Shown here piece after piece: positions 12,237 to 22,892 of a stretch of 64,000 nucleotides of DNA. This stretch comes from Heterostelium album PN500 (lineage: Eukaryota > Evosea > Eumycetozoa > Acytosteliales > Acytosteliaceae): the NCBI RefSeq assembly GCF_000004825.1, contig NW_008805065.1:124001-188000 (forward strand), read 5' to 3'. How positions within the stretch are numbered: the first letter of the stretch is position 1; every line of letters starts with the position of its first letter. The notes beneath the pieces are model-generated. The model was not told the origin of the DNA and did no database searches. It saw nothing but the letters and a program-made list of their open reading frames with translations. Made by a program: the position numbers and the translations under genes.

Positions 12237-13394
12237 GGGGGTGTGGTTTTGTTTCGATCAAAAAGGTAATAAGAAATACTACCAAGAACAAACTCATAAT
12301 ATTGCAAGGAGAAGCTCTTGTGGTGGCATAATTAAATCCACCCACAAATGAAATTCAAGGTATGTAAGATGGGCAATGATGAGAATCAAATACCCCCACA
12401 CCACAAAATATATACAACAAAATCAAAAAAAAGGGTGTTTTTTTTGTGTGTCAGTGTGAAACTAAATTGGTGAGTGTTGTTGGTTGGTTTTCAAGAAAGG
12501 AAAGCTTGCAATAAAAGCTTAAAGTTGTTTACTTTACTTCATTAGTTAAAAAGCGAGAGAAAAAAAGGAAGAAAGTAACTGATATCAACGAACACCCACA
12601 TACAATAGAGAAAGACAATATGAGAAAACATACGGAGCAATATTGGTGGAATTTAATTACAACAAATGTTTCTTAAAAAAGTGTATGTGTGTGGTAGTGA
12701 TTATGGAGGTGGTAGTAGGTAGATGTGATAGATGATTGATATAATCTAGTTATTAAATGGTCTTGAGCCACAATCACGAGTCAAACCGCTCAGCAATGAG
12801 CCTCTGTGCTTTGATCTCACAATCCGATGAATAGATATTGGAGCCTTTTGGTTGGTGGTTATTAATTACCACATGTTTAACAGTATTTATTTATGGCATA
12901 ATATTATGAGGAAAGTTAATTTTATCATGTGATTGTAATCTTATGATTTAAAACAAAGCTATTTGATTGGGTTTTGATTGATTATGAGTCGTGTACTAAA
13001 CAAACAAATCAGATTAATCAAAGAAAAGACTCAGTCAATCAATTTGAAAAGAAAATTAAATATTTAAATCGAAAATAAATTAAATATTAATTAAAATTTT
13101 ACAAAAACAAACAAAAAACACAATCGAATGATTGGGGGATCATGATATGATCATAGAGGGTGTTGGTTTATTTTTCACACACCATGATTTAAAGACTTTT
13201 TACTTGAAATTGATCAATTCACTATGATTTTGCTTATCATAAAAAATTTTATTTTGTATGATAAATTTGTTTTGATGTTTTTCATAGGTTTTTTTTGTCT
13301 TTTGTCACAAAACGGTTTAAGATATTCAAAATTTAATTTTTGTTTTTTTTTTTTTTTGTTTGACGGAAGTTGTTTTTGTGTTTTGTTTGTTTTT

Positions 13395-14311
13395 TTACAT
13401 TAATGGATATTTCTTGATCTCGCATCCATAGGCGGTGGGTGTGAGTGAGATTACAGTGTGCAGGGGTATTTCGATTGTTGGGAATTTTTCGATGGGCTCA
13501 CCAGTGATGTAGCCGTACAAGCAACGCAGAGGAGCAGGATGACTTACAATGAGAGAGGTGTTTCTCGCTATTTAACAGTTTCGAGGATCGGTCAATAATT
13601 TCACGGTGCGCAGGGAGGAAGAACAAATGAGATTGAGAGAAAATTCGATCAGCCAATTATTGGGAGGTAGGATGTCAAATTAAATCATTCACAATCATCA
13701 TATTAAATTGATCAATTTCAAGATTTATCAAACGATTGGTTGAATGATCACAATTAATTTCGAATAAAAATGAGAATGCAAGAAGATAAGAAAAGAGAAG
13801 AAAAAGAAGAACAGATTGGTGATTGGTTAGTTATAAATCTGAAAGTCTTGTAAGATCTAAAAATGTATTCATATATTATTATTATTATTATTAGATTAGA
13901 TACGAGGTGGTGATTGGTGTGTTTATACTAAATAGCTAAATACAACCACCTTGTCTATTTCGAAACAAAACTTTTGCGAAACTATAGTTTCCTTTTTAAA
14001 TCTTTAGAAAAAAGAGAAAGAAAGGAAAGGAATCTAAAGAAAAAGTAAAAGAAAAAACTAAAGGATAAGGTCTGACCTCCCAAAAGTACATGCTCCACCA
14101 AACACAACACAACACAACGCACAAAACAAACACAAAATAATAATAATCACAAATAATCAACAATGAAATAGCTACATTTATGGTAAATTGTGTTGTATCT
14201 TAACCACCCCAAAGATTACACATTGATTGTTGGGGGAATGAAATATTAATTTTAGAATGGAATGAATGAGTGAAGAATGAATGAATGATAATGAGTGTGA
14301 TTATTTTTTTG

Positions 14312-14355
<44 letters not shown>

Positions 14356-16142
14356 AGTTGCTTTGTTTTGAACAAATAAATAAATAGATAAATAGGTAAT
14401 GATTAAAAAACTATACTTACTTCTTTCAAGTTCTAAAATTACAGATTCAAGACGTTGAATAACGTCGAGGTAGTTCTCACCACGTGGAATACGATATCCA
14501 AGTTTATCGTCGGAGTGAGCACCGAATTCATCGGGCATCTTCGTGAGGATCTCCTCGCGGGTCATTCCAACCCATTCGCCACGCTCGATGTCATCGAGTT
14601 GGCGAACGTGCACCTTGGGATGCGGGATATACTGAGCGGTACGGATGGCACGTCTCAGCGTCGACGTCCAAACAGTCACCTCCTCGTTGTTCTTGGTGTG
14701 TTCATCTACCCAGCTAGCAAGACGATGTGAGAATGTCTCGCCTTCCGCATTCAGGTCGGAATCACCACCTTTTCTGCCTTGTGTTTTCCACTCGCTGGCA
14801 CCGGAGCGACACAGCCAAATCGGACGTGGACTGAGATGTAGATTCATCAGCAAATACATAATTCTACCGGGCAGATATCCAGTGATACGATTGGCAATGA
14901 TCTTCTTACCGACATCGTACAACTTTATATACTGTAGTTTATCATCTTCGATCGATGCATACTCCTTCTGATAATAAAACAATCTCTCCTTAAAGTGTTT
15001 GGCTGCTTCCACTTCACTTACTTGATGTGCATAACTATTTTTTTTTAAATAAAATATATTATAAGTTAATAAACAACAAATCGTACATTAGTTTAAAACA
15101 ACATATAATTAAGATAACTAATAAACTAATAGTTATTTAAAACAAAACATACTCTGGTGATAACTTCCAGTTTTCCAACATGTTTGCTTCCATCTTTGAT
15201 TGATCGGTAAAGATTGACTCTACGAATATTACCTTTGAGATACCTTCTCTTTGACAACGCTGAGAGATCAGTTGTCTTCTCTCGTTGGTGAGATTGGTCG
15301 CATCGTATATACCGACTTGAGCACCACTATTTAACCATGACATCATATCATCTATTGCTGCAACTGCCATATGTAATCTTACACGACTACATTAAACAAA
15401 CATAAACAAACGTAAAAAGATACATTATATTAGTCAACAAGTTCAAACGAAAACAGTTAGTTATATGTATACATACGAAGCATCAACATTACCGGGATCA
15501 AAGAATTCAGCAGGTTGTTGAGCACCCACTCTTATTCTACGATAGTCACCAACAGTGAATACCTTTGCCAGTATTCCCATCCAATTCAAGAGATTTCTGA
15601 TCTTCCTGGCAATGAATGTCTTTCCCGATGCAGGCATACCAACCATAACCACAACGATCTTATCCGATTCGAATCCAGTATATACATAATTTCTTCTTTT
15701 ACCTTCTACAATAGCTAATGTTTAGTTATTAGTAAGTTTGTTAATAAGTTATAGCAGCATAATGATTGATATGATATTTACAATCATTTGTATTCTTTCT
15801 CATCTCTAATATACAACCGGGATATAGATCGGTGATGTCATCCAGCTCGTAGAGAATACGTGTTTCTCTGTGTTTGATTACGAATGGTGTGAGTGTATCT
15901 CTTCCAAACTCTGGGAAGTTCACTACGAATATATCATTCAGATCATCTAGAGTGCTACCTGTGAATCTAATAGATTTCATCTTGCCTCTAACCTTGAAGA
16001 ATATAACAACCTCGTGTGAATGTGTTGTTGTTGGCTTTACATGTTGTTGACTCTTTTGTTGTTGTTGTTGTTGTTGATTTGAACTCTTATCATTATTTAC
16101 ACCACTACTGCTACCAACAACATTGTCTTTTGTTGTTGACAT
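13395..16142 (-). CDS. 6-phosphofructo-2-kinase/fructose-2,6-bisphosphatase, phosphatase His replaced
   Basis: Five exons: 16142-15782, 15714-15477, 15386-15153, 15034-14421, 13567-13395; 539 aa, all phases agree. Residues 1-45 are Ser/Gln-rich. About 46-113 is a small ubiquitin-like/AIP3-like fold (VIFFKVRGKMKSIRF, YELDDITDLYPG). The kinase starts near 140 with the Walker A VGMPASGKT; GDYRR and YDATNLTNERR follow. The phosphatase half starts near 330 (ITGYLPGRIMYLLMNLH). Its usual RHGES is RSGAS here (about 354-358), so the phospho-accepting His is Ser and the Glu is Ala; the second His is kept (VSHPAPLRC, about 492). The enzyme therefore probably makes fructose-2,6-bisphosphate but does not hydrolyse it, as described for yeast Pfk26. 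The last exon is a GC-rich island behind an 853-nt intron that carries a (GTT)n tract, and it gives the canonical ending PLHTVISLTPTAYGC. Confidence 0.9.
14314..14355. repeat. GTT trinucleotide repeat in PFKFB intron 4
   Basis: About fourteen tandem GTT units. If the intron were retained this would read as poly-Thr, followed by a stop. The lack of family similarity there and the good splice to 13567 argue that it is intronic. Confidence 0.85.
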
Positions 16143-16477
16143 TTTATATCTAACTATAGTTAATCTACAATCTAATCTAATCTAATCAAATCTATTATTT
16201 ATCTGTAAAATTTATAAACTATATTATTTATTTTTTTTCATTAAAAAAACATTAAATTAAAAATCAAATCAAACTATGATTAAAAAAATGTTAAAAAAAG
16301 ATATTTTTTTTAAAAAAAATGAATGATATGAACATGTGATTATCACTTTTTTAATCAAAATAATATTACAATGAAAATTCATATTTAAAGTTATATATAC
16401 ATCGATAATTAATATTTTTTTTTTAAATTTTATTTATTTAATAAAAAAATAAAATAAAAAATTATAAATATATATGA

Positions 16478-16690
16478 TCATTGATCTCCTTTCTTTGAGA
16501 GCACCAATTTTACATTGCAATAGATTTGATATTCAAACAATTTAGGCTGACCATCTCCTATTTGGAAATAATTGTTAAAAAATAAAAAAATAAAAAAATA
16601 AATAAATATTGTAATATAAAAAGGAAAATAGATCTATTTCTAAATTTATATTAAAATTAGATTCAACTAAAGTCCAATCTTTTACTTCAC
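16478..16690 (-). pseudogene. Possible relic exon(s) of a GQPKLFE-type gene
   Basis: On the minus strand, 16557-16478 reads as a short exon-like stretch after an acceptor (AAATAG): DGQPKLFEYQIYC followed by VKLVLSKKGDQ and a stop. Upstream (about 16620-16690) is KDWTLVESNFNINLEID in open frame, but no GT donor joins the two. The GQPRLE-like start resembles a conserved spot in the paralogues at 16804-18660, so this may be a fragment of that family. Weak call. Confidence 0.3.
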
Positions 16691-16803
16691 AAGAGCGGAA
16701 ATAAAGAATAATTGGAAAAATAAAAAATATTGTTTAATTTGATGGAAATGTCCCAAAGTACACAATTTCAATAAAAGGAATCAAGGTAAGTATTCAGTAA
16801 TTG

Positions 16804-17652
16804 TCAATAAGTATTGTTTATTTTAGTGATACTAAATTGATATATTAAAAAATATTTTTTTAAACTAGCTTCTTTTGATTGTGTTTGACACTCCAGATCA
16901 ATCCAATGTTGATACCCTAATTTAAGTAAATCCAATAAAATATGAGAATCAAAATCATCGATTTCATATCGATTTATTTTCTTTTGATAAACACTGTGAT
17001 GTTGGTCTCTATAAAAAAGGCTAATGGAAATAGCATCCATCTTTGACGCTTGATGGCATATGATATCGGCATATTGTTCCAAAGTTGGTTTGATTCTATT
17101 GTAAGTATTAAAAGTATAGATAACTACATTCACTGTTGAAATAGAAGGGCAGTAGTCACTGAAAGCACCAATACTAAGATCATCGATTGAATAGCTATCG
17201 GTTGCAAACCAGTTTAATCGAAATCTATCATATTCGTTATTCGAATCCGAATAATGATAGATTCTGTAACCCTTATTGTTTGATCTTCCATTTCTGCAAT
17301 GATAGTTCTCTAGTCTTGGTTGTCCGTCGATCAACGATATACCAATGTCCAACTCCTTACACCTAATGAAACCATTGACTCGCACCTTTATTAGAGTGTC
17401 ATCGGTTAGCGGTGCATTGAACGGTACCTCGATTGTCTTTACTTTACTATCTTTGAATTTCAAATAGATTCCTAATATCTCTTCTTCCTTGGTCAGCTGA
17501 TCCTTTTTTAACCATACCACCATTGACAATCTCTCTTCACTGTATTCTTCACAAACACTAATCACCACATCAAAACTACCTGTAACAACATTGTCTTTGA
17601 AACTATCAACATATAAATCATCCATCAAAACTTCCAAACTAAATGGTTCCAT
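16804..17652 (-). CDS. Dictyostelid family protein of unknown function, paralogue 1
   Basis: Intronless, 282 aa. Not recognised. It shares a layout with the genes at 17783-18660 and 21643-22500: an N-terminal beta-rich part with VWLKKDQLTKEEEI, a conserved ISLIDGQPRLE, an aromatic-rich middle with YSIDDLS, then KPTLEQYADIICHQASK and a C-terminal LLDLLKLGYQHWIDLE. No signal peptide, membrane segment or obvious catalytic motif. The three genes lie on the same strand and are probably tandem duplicates. A PEQAD/C-x-x-A helix near residue 200 is the best-conserved block. Confidence 0.75.
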   Translation of the reverse strand: MEPFSLEVLMDDLYVDSFKDNVVTGSFDVVISVCEEYSEERLSMVVWLKKDQLTKEEEILGIYLKFKDSKVKTIEVPFNAPLTDDTLIKVRVNGFIRCKELDIGISLIDGQPRLENYHCRNGRSNNKGYRIYHYSDSNNEYDRFRLNWFATDSYSIDDLSIGAFSDYCPSISTVNVVIYTFNTYNRIKPTLEQYADIICHQASKMDAISISLFYRDQHHSVYQKKINRYEIDDFDSHILLDLLKLGYQHWIDLECQTQSKEASLKKYFLIYQFSITKINNTY

Positions 17653-17782
17653 ATTATTATGTTTATTATTTATAGATAAAAATGGTTTGTTTGATCAAAA
17701 AAAATGATCGAGCGAATGATCATTTATTTTTACAAAAAAAAAAATAAAATCTTTCTTTTTATTTTTTTTATTTATCTTACGA

Positions 17783-18660
17783 TCATATTATTTTTTCTAT
17801 AGTGGTGTGTATTGAAAATTGAGAAGTATCTAAAACATATTCTTTTTCTAAATCCTCTTTTGGTGTGGTGCAATTGTAATCGATTTGCTTTAAATCTTTA
17901 TAGTGTTGATAACCCATTCTTAATTTATCTAATAAATGATGGGGATTGAATCTGGTAAATCCCTGGGATATAATGTCATTTCGTATAGGACTTCTTTTTG
18001 ATCTTTAAAGAATAGAATAAGGCAATTGGATCTCAGTTGAGTTGCACGATGACAAACTATATCTACATATTGCTCGATAGTAGGTAAAAGGTAATTCAAC
18101 AGCATATCTTTTGGGCATTTAAAATCATAGTGGACAACGTTGTACTTAGATATACTATAACTACTCAATCCACCAAAGTAATATGAACAGAGACTCTCTA
18201 TGCAATAGCTATAGGTAGTTGGCCAATTTTCATATTCTCTAATAGCTCGATATCCTTGTGAAGCTAATCGTGTAGCTCTCGTTCTGGGATCTTCCAGTCT
18301 AGGCTGACCATTGATTAGACTTACTCCGATATAGCGACTTGATGTATATATAATAGACTCTATATTTACAGAGACGCAGAGGAGAATATCGTCATTGACT
18401 GGTACTTCAAATGGTATGGTTAAAGTGAGTAGTTGATTATCTTTAAAATTGATACCTTTCGTATTATATATATTTTCTTCATTTGACAATGGATCTTTTC
18501 TCATCCAAAGATTTAATCTAGGTGTGGTATACTTTGATGTAACTTTTACTTTAATATCTATAGTTCCAGATACAATATTAGATTTGAAAATATTGATTTT
18601 CTGAGTTGAAAAGTCAATATTCATTGTAAAAGGTCTTATTATTTCTTTTTCTGGTGACAT
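17783..18660 (-). CDS. Dictyostelid family protein, paralogue 2, with an apparent frameshift
   Basis: The frame from 18660 runs 243 aa to a stop at 17929. The family's C-terminal block continues in another frame: HHLLDKLRMGYQHYKDL through to a stop at 17783, matching LLDLLKLGYQHW of paralogue 1 and LLEIIKLGYQHF of paralogue 3. The switch must lie near 17940-17970, around the CCCAGGGAT run. No intron with usable sites is visible there. Either a recent inactivating change, a sequencing or assembly error, or a truncated but working protein. Shared motifs: LWMRKDPLSNEENI, SLINGQPRLEDP, PTIEQYVDIVCHRATQ. Function unknown. Confidence 0.65.
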
Positions 18661-18829
18661 TTTAGTTTATAAAAATAAATATCAGAATTAAAAAACAAAG
18701 TAGAATAACTTAAATTAAAAATAATAAATCATTTTATTTAAATGAGGGAATCAAAAAATGGATGGCATGTAAATTTTATTTAAAAAATAAACCAATTTTT
18801 CTATTGTAGATCATGTAGTTGATTGTTTT

Positions 18830-18985
18830 GACTTTGTTTAGTAAATATTGAAGTTGTTACAAGATGTGAGTTGACCTAAATAGTTCCATTTCGTAGTTAT
18901 TAGATCTATCAAATCGCTTGTTTGGCTAGAGTTCAAGATTAGGAAATTCGTACCGTTTGATTGCTTTATCATTTGTTATAGTAAC
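18830..18985. repeat. Dispersed repeat relic, copy C
   Basis: Shares GTTCCATTTCGTAGTTA and GGAAATTCGTACCGTTTGAT blocks, in the same order, with 35870-36100; the second block is also in 34090-34200. Open-frame traces suggest a decayed gene-family fragment rather than a simple repeat. Confidence 0.6.
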
Positions 18986-19068
18986 TGATAATTGAATATA
19001 AAAGGTAAGAAAATGTTAAATGAAAATAAAAAAATATGTTTAATTAGATTATAAATAAATATAATATT

Positions 19069-21426
19069 TTATAGATTCTCCCAATTGTCAGCTATTTCTT
19101 CTTCATTAATATTATTTGAGTTATTGTTGTTGTTGTTGTTGTTGTTGATGGTTGTTGTGGTAGTTAATGTATTTTGATTTTGATCTACAACTGATACTTT
19201 GGGTGTTGTTGTTTGTTGTTTTGAATAGTCGAGATGAGGATGTGTTTCTTTGAGATAGTCGAGAAGTGAAAGGTTTTTACTTTTGATGGCAGAGTCTACC
19301 ACTTCTTGTGTTAGCTTTATCGATTTATCTTGCAGGTAGTTGTCTCTAAGATACTCATAGAGTTCAGTACTATGTTCCACGGCACAATTAAGTGTTGAAC
19401 TTGTAACTTGAACCGCTTTACCATTACCATTGTTATTTGTATCCAACATATATTGCATAACCAGTAGCAATCGATATTTAATAGTCTGATCAAAGAGATT
19501 ACCTTGGTAATCAGGTACTTCTTTATCCTCTGGATAGAGTGCTTTCGATTCTATCATCATTTTCAACATGACCGGGTTGCTGTACAGTAGAGTCTGGTCA
19601 TAGTAATAGTTATTCCTCAAATTGAACTTGGAGAGATGCAGCATGAAGTGAAGAAGATGATCTAGTTTCGAAAGATAACGTGTGTAGATTAGCGATATCA
19701 TACCAATGCGATCTTGTTGATATGTATGGTCGCCAAGTAGATAGTTTATCAACTCTACATTGCCAACGCTCTTTACAATGTAATCGCATTCCATAACATA
19801 ACTTGGCAGTGGCATATTCTTCTTTAGATAACATTCATTCTCCATGTACTCAAGGATGTCTACATCGGATTGTCGTGTAGCCGATGACACCAGTGTCTTG
19901 TACCAATGATTCCAATCGCCATCCGGTGATGATTCCACGATGAATTTTACGATATTGAAATAGTTCTCTGTTATTGCCCATGACAATTGATTGACATAGC
20001 TCTTTTCCTTACGGATGGTATGCAGGTATTTAACAACTTGGTAATGGCCATTCTTAACAGCATCTCCCATCGCTAGCGACGTCGGTTTCTCACCTCTCGT
20101 TTCATAGAGATAGACAACCGTTTCCAACCAACCGTTGCCCGCAGCTTTATCGATTGATTCCGTGAATTTCATTGATCTATAATGCTTATTGAGATAGTGA
20201 ATCACTTCAATCTCACCATTGCCTGCAGCCAGTGAAAGTGCTTTAATAGTACATCCTTCTCGGCGGTTCTCATGTAGGAATCGGACGATGTTTAGATGCC
20301 CGTATTGCGCGGCAGTATCCATAGCCATCTTACTGAAAACGTCACAATGATTCTCGTGAAGAAACTGCACTGTCGCCAAATGTCCTTTCTTTATTGCAAC
20401 GAGAAGTGAACCTGCCGATGCAACCTGTTTCTTCTCCACCCTGAGATATCTCACAACCTCTGTATTACCCGCTTCCACAGCATTGTTGATTGCATTCCTT
20501 GCCAGTTCATTGTTGTAATACTTCTGAATCAAATCCAATCGATTGTATTGCGCTGCCATCTTTATAATGTTTTTCGGTACCGACACTGCAGTGTCGCTAT
20601 ATTTCGACAAGATATATTCAACCATATCAAACTTTCCATTGCTAGTTGCTACCATTAGCGATACCTCTAGGTTCGGTTGTTCCTTCCTGACTGTCAACAG
20701 CCAATTGAATATCGCTAGCTGTCCATTCTTTATTGCACTATCCAACAGATTGATATGATCGTTGCCATCGTCCAACGACTTCCACGGATTATTATCCGGT
20801 CGATCCAACAGCTGTTGTTTACTCTTGTAGATCATCTCTATCAGTTTAAGATTACCATTTGCAATAGCGTAGTTTATAGCGCTAATCAATTCCTTTGCAG
20901 AGAACAACAGAGATTTCGATCGATTCAGCAGTAGATCTGCAATCTCCATTGTCAAATCTGAAGAAACGTCGCCACCACTTTCCAACTGAGCAATCTTTGC
21001 TAAGAGTGAACGTCTAACATCTGTGAATTGATCTAACCTATTCAACAGTAGATATCTAACAGCTTCCCATTGATTTGCATAGGCAGCATACTTCACTTCG
21101 TCGCCATAGAAGAAAGAACCCGACATCTTTGAGAGGTATTCAATCACGGGAATACGACCTTTCTTTGCAGCCAACCTCGACAACGATAAGAAATAGGTGA
21201 TATCGCTCATTCTACATTCGAAAGGGTTGTGTTGTTTCTCTAGAAGCTCTAGATATCCATATTCAACCAACAGCTTCGATCTTTTACACAACTGTTCATA
21301 GTTGAACGTTCTATAATTTAAATGTAAATGAATGTCCGGTATAAATTTAAATACATTTATTCTAACGACCAAATTATTTAAAATTAATTTAAATAAATAA
21401 TTTCTATCTCTTTTTTCCCTGTTCAT
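19069..21426 (-). CDS. Ankyrin-repeat protein, dictyostelid type
   Basis: Intronless, 785 aa. The N-terminus FKLILNNLVVRINVFKFIP is the short helical leader typical of the large dictyostelid ankyrin family. From about residue 85 to 500 there are many 30-33-residue ankyrin-like units, for example GHLNIVRFLHENRREGC, GEIEVIHYLNKHYRS and GHYQVVKYLHTIRKEKS. The last 60 residues are low-complexity (Gln/Asn/Thr) ending EEIADNWENL. No membrane segment or other domain. Likely a cytosolic protein-binding scaffold. It sits between paralogues 2 and 3 of the unknown family on the same strand. Confidence 0.85.
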   Translation of the reverse strand: MNREKRDRNYLFKLILNNLVVRINVFKFIPDIHLHLNYRTFNYEQLCKRSKLLVEYGYLELLEKQHNPFECRMSDITYFLSLSRLAAKKGRIPVIEYLSKMSGSFFYGDEVKYAAYANQWEAVRYLLLNRLDQFTDVRRSLLAKIAQLESGGDVSSDLTMEIADLLLNRSKSLLFSAKELISAINYAIANGNLKLIEMIYKSKQQLLDRPDNNPWKSLDDGNDHINLLDSAIKNGQLAIFNWLLTVRKEQPNLEVSLMVATSNGKFDMVEYILSKYSDTAVSVPKNIIKMAAQYNRLDLIQKYYNNELARNAINNAVEAGNTEVVRYLRVEKKQVASAGSLLVAIKKGHLATVQFLHENHCDVFSKMAMDTAAQYGHLNIVRFLHENRREGCTIKALSLAAGNGEIEVIHYLNKHYRSMKFTESIDKAAGNGWLETVVYLYETRGEKPTSLAMGDAVKNGHYQVVKYLHTIRKEKSYVNQLSWAITENYFNIVKFIVESSPDGDWNHWYKTLVSSATRQSDVDILEYMENECYLKKNMPLPSYVMECDYIVKSVGNVELINYLLGDHTYQQDRIGMISLIYTRYLSKLDHLLHFMLHLSKFNLRNNYYYDQTLLYSNPVMLKMMIESKALYPEDKEVPDYQGNLFDQTIKYRLLLVMQYMLDTNNNGNGKAVQVTSSTLNCAVEHSTELYEYLRDNYLQDKSIKLTQEVVDSAIKSKNLSLLDYLKETHPHLDYSKQQTTTPKVSVVDQNQNTLTTTTTINNNNNNNNNSNNINEEEIADNWENL

Positions 21427-21642
21427 TTTAAATTACATATGTTTTTTAAATTAAAAATAAAAAGGATTAATTTGCAAAAATGGGAAAAAGATAGTTTCCC
21501 AAATTCAGATTTTGAAATGATTCATAAAAATTTAATCATAATTAAACTTATAGTTCATTTTACAATTTTTAAATTATTAAATGTAAAAATCAATTACAAT
21601 AAATAAAACCAATGAAATAATAAAATTAAAATTTATTTATTT

Positions 21643-22500
21643 TTAAAAGTAAATGGTAAATTGATCCATGTTTAAACTATACTCTCTTTGACCTAGAGGA
21701 TCTTGATTTCCTTTCTCTATAGGATTCAAATCTAAAAAGTGTTGATATCCCAATTTAATGATTTCAAGCAATTCATGTGTATTGTAACCGATTTGATTGA
21801 AATTTTTGAAATCCTTGCTACCTAGTTCCAGGTTGTATCCTATGTTGTCTTGATCATTAAACTGTATAAATATTTTTGAATTTACTGATTTCGATGCTTT
21901 AAAACAAACGATATCTGCAAACTGCTCTATAGTAGGGGGTTTCGGGTTCTTTTTCAAACTGAATCGTTGTTCACCCAAATTGAAATATCTGTATCTCTCT
22001 TCATAGAAATACCAACACAATGACTCTATTGAATAGGTATTTAAAGCATCCCAAAAACCATCATCGTCGTAACGGTAATAGCAATGACCAATCGAATGTT
22101 TTCCTTCATATGGATTCTCCAATCCTAGTATTCCATCTTCAACTACCATGCGAAAGGTTAATTGACCGTCATACTTAACTCCAGTAGCTATATATTGATA
22201 TTCCATTGATGATATTATTTTGAACATCGATTCATCACTGAATTGAACGTCTACCAAAGAAATAGTAATTGTCTTTACTCCTTTTTCACTAATCATGTCT
22301 CTATTGAATATACTCTCCTTCTCCACCAATTGATTTCTCTTTAACCAAACACTAATATTAAATTCTTTTCCAACAAAACCTGGATGACAATCCAAATTTA
22401 TATCAAAACTTAATGACATTCGATTTAAGTTAGATGTATGATTGAGTTTTAGAGTATTCGGTATAATTTCTATTTCGACTGGTGTAACTATTACCGTCAT
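21643..22500 (-). CDS. Dictyostelid family protein of unknown function, paralogue 3
   Basis: Intronless, 285 aa, same strand and layout as 16804-17652: VWLKRNQLVEKESIF near residue 50, an EDGILGLENPYEG block replacing GQPRLE, NTYSIESLCWYF, PPTIEQFADIVCFKASK, and ELLEIIKLGYQHFLDL near the end. More divergent from paralogues 1 and 2 than they are from each other. Function unknown. Confidence 0.75.
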   Translation of the reverse strand: MTVIVTPVEIEIIPNTLKLNHTSNLNRMSLSFDINLDCHPGFVGKEFNISVWLKRNQLVEKESIFNRDMISEKGVKTITISLVDVQFSDESMFKIISSMEYQYIATGVKYDGQLTFRMVVEDGILGLENPYEGKHSIGHCYYRYDDDGFWDALNTYSIESLCWYFYEERYRYFNLGEQRFSLKKNPKPPTIEQFADIVCFKASKSVNSKIFIQFNDQDNIGYNLELGSKDFKNFNQIGYNTHELLEIIKLGYQHFLDLNPIEKGNQDPLGQREYSLNMDQFTIYF

Positions 22501-22892
22501 TTTTTTATTATAATATCTAATTATAAATATAATTCTTTTATTTAAGTGAAATCATAATTAATTTGGTTTCTTTTTTCTTATTTTTTTTTTTTTTCCCATG
22601 AGGGAACCAACTTTAGTTAGTTCTTTTATTTTCAAGAACAGATTACATTGATTTAATTAATGACGTATATAGGTTCAATAAAAACTTAATTGAATCATAT
22701 CTTTTTTATATTAATATAAATCTGAAACTTTAAATTTTTGGCACAACTCACAAGTTTAAACATCACAGCCAAGATCATTGGGAAAGAGAGAAATTTGTAT
22801 TTATAATTTTGTTAAGTATTTTTATTCAAATTATTATAGTGAACAAAAAGGTGAAAAAAATTAATCAACAATGAAGCTTTTGGTGATTATGA

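Larger units (their letters stand above)
6546..13394. other. 6.8-kb gene-free stretch with G/T- and C/A-rich tracts and hairpins
   Basis: No ORF here has an ATG start, coding-like composition and a recognisable product. The longer open frames start at TTG and are low-complexity or hydrophobic by composition (for example around 8261-8464 and 10862-11092). Composition differs from the ordinary AT spacers: G/T-rich tracts such as GATGTGGGTGGTGTGG (about 8562) and C/A-rich tracts such as CACCACCCACCACC (about 8096), short palindromes, and several inverted repeats listed separately. It is the upstream side of the hydrolase gene and the downstream side of the PFKFB gene. The G/T-rich motifs resemble binding sites of the dictyostelid G-box factor; this is inference. 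No tRNA-like B-box was seen. Confidence 0.6.

Noticed and set aside
13395-13630. GC-rich island considered as a structured ncRNA (SRP, RNase P or snRNA).
   Set aside because: No conserved motif of those RNAs fitted, and the minus strand reads cleanly as the last exon of PFKFB with matching splice phase.
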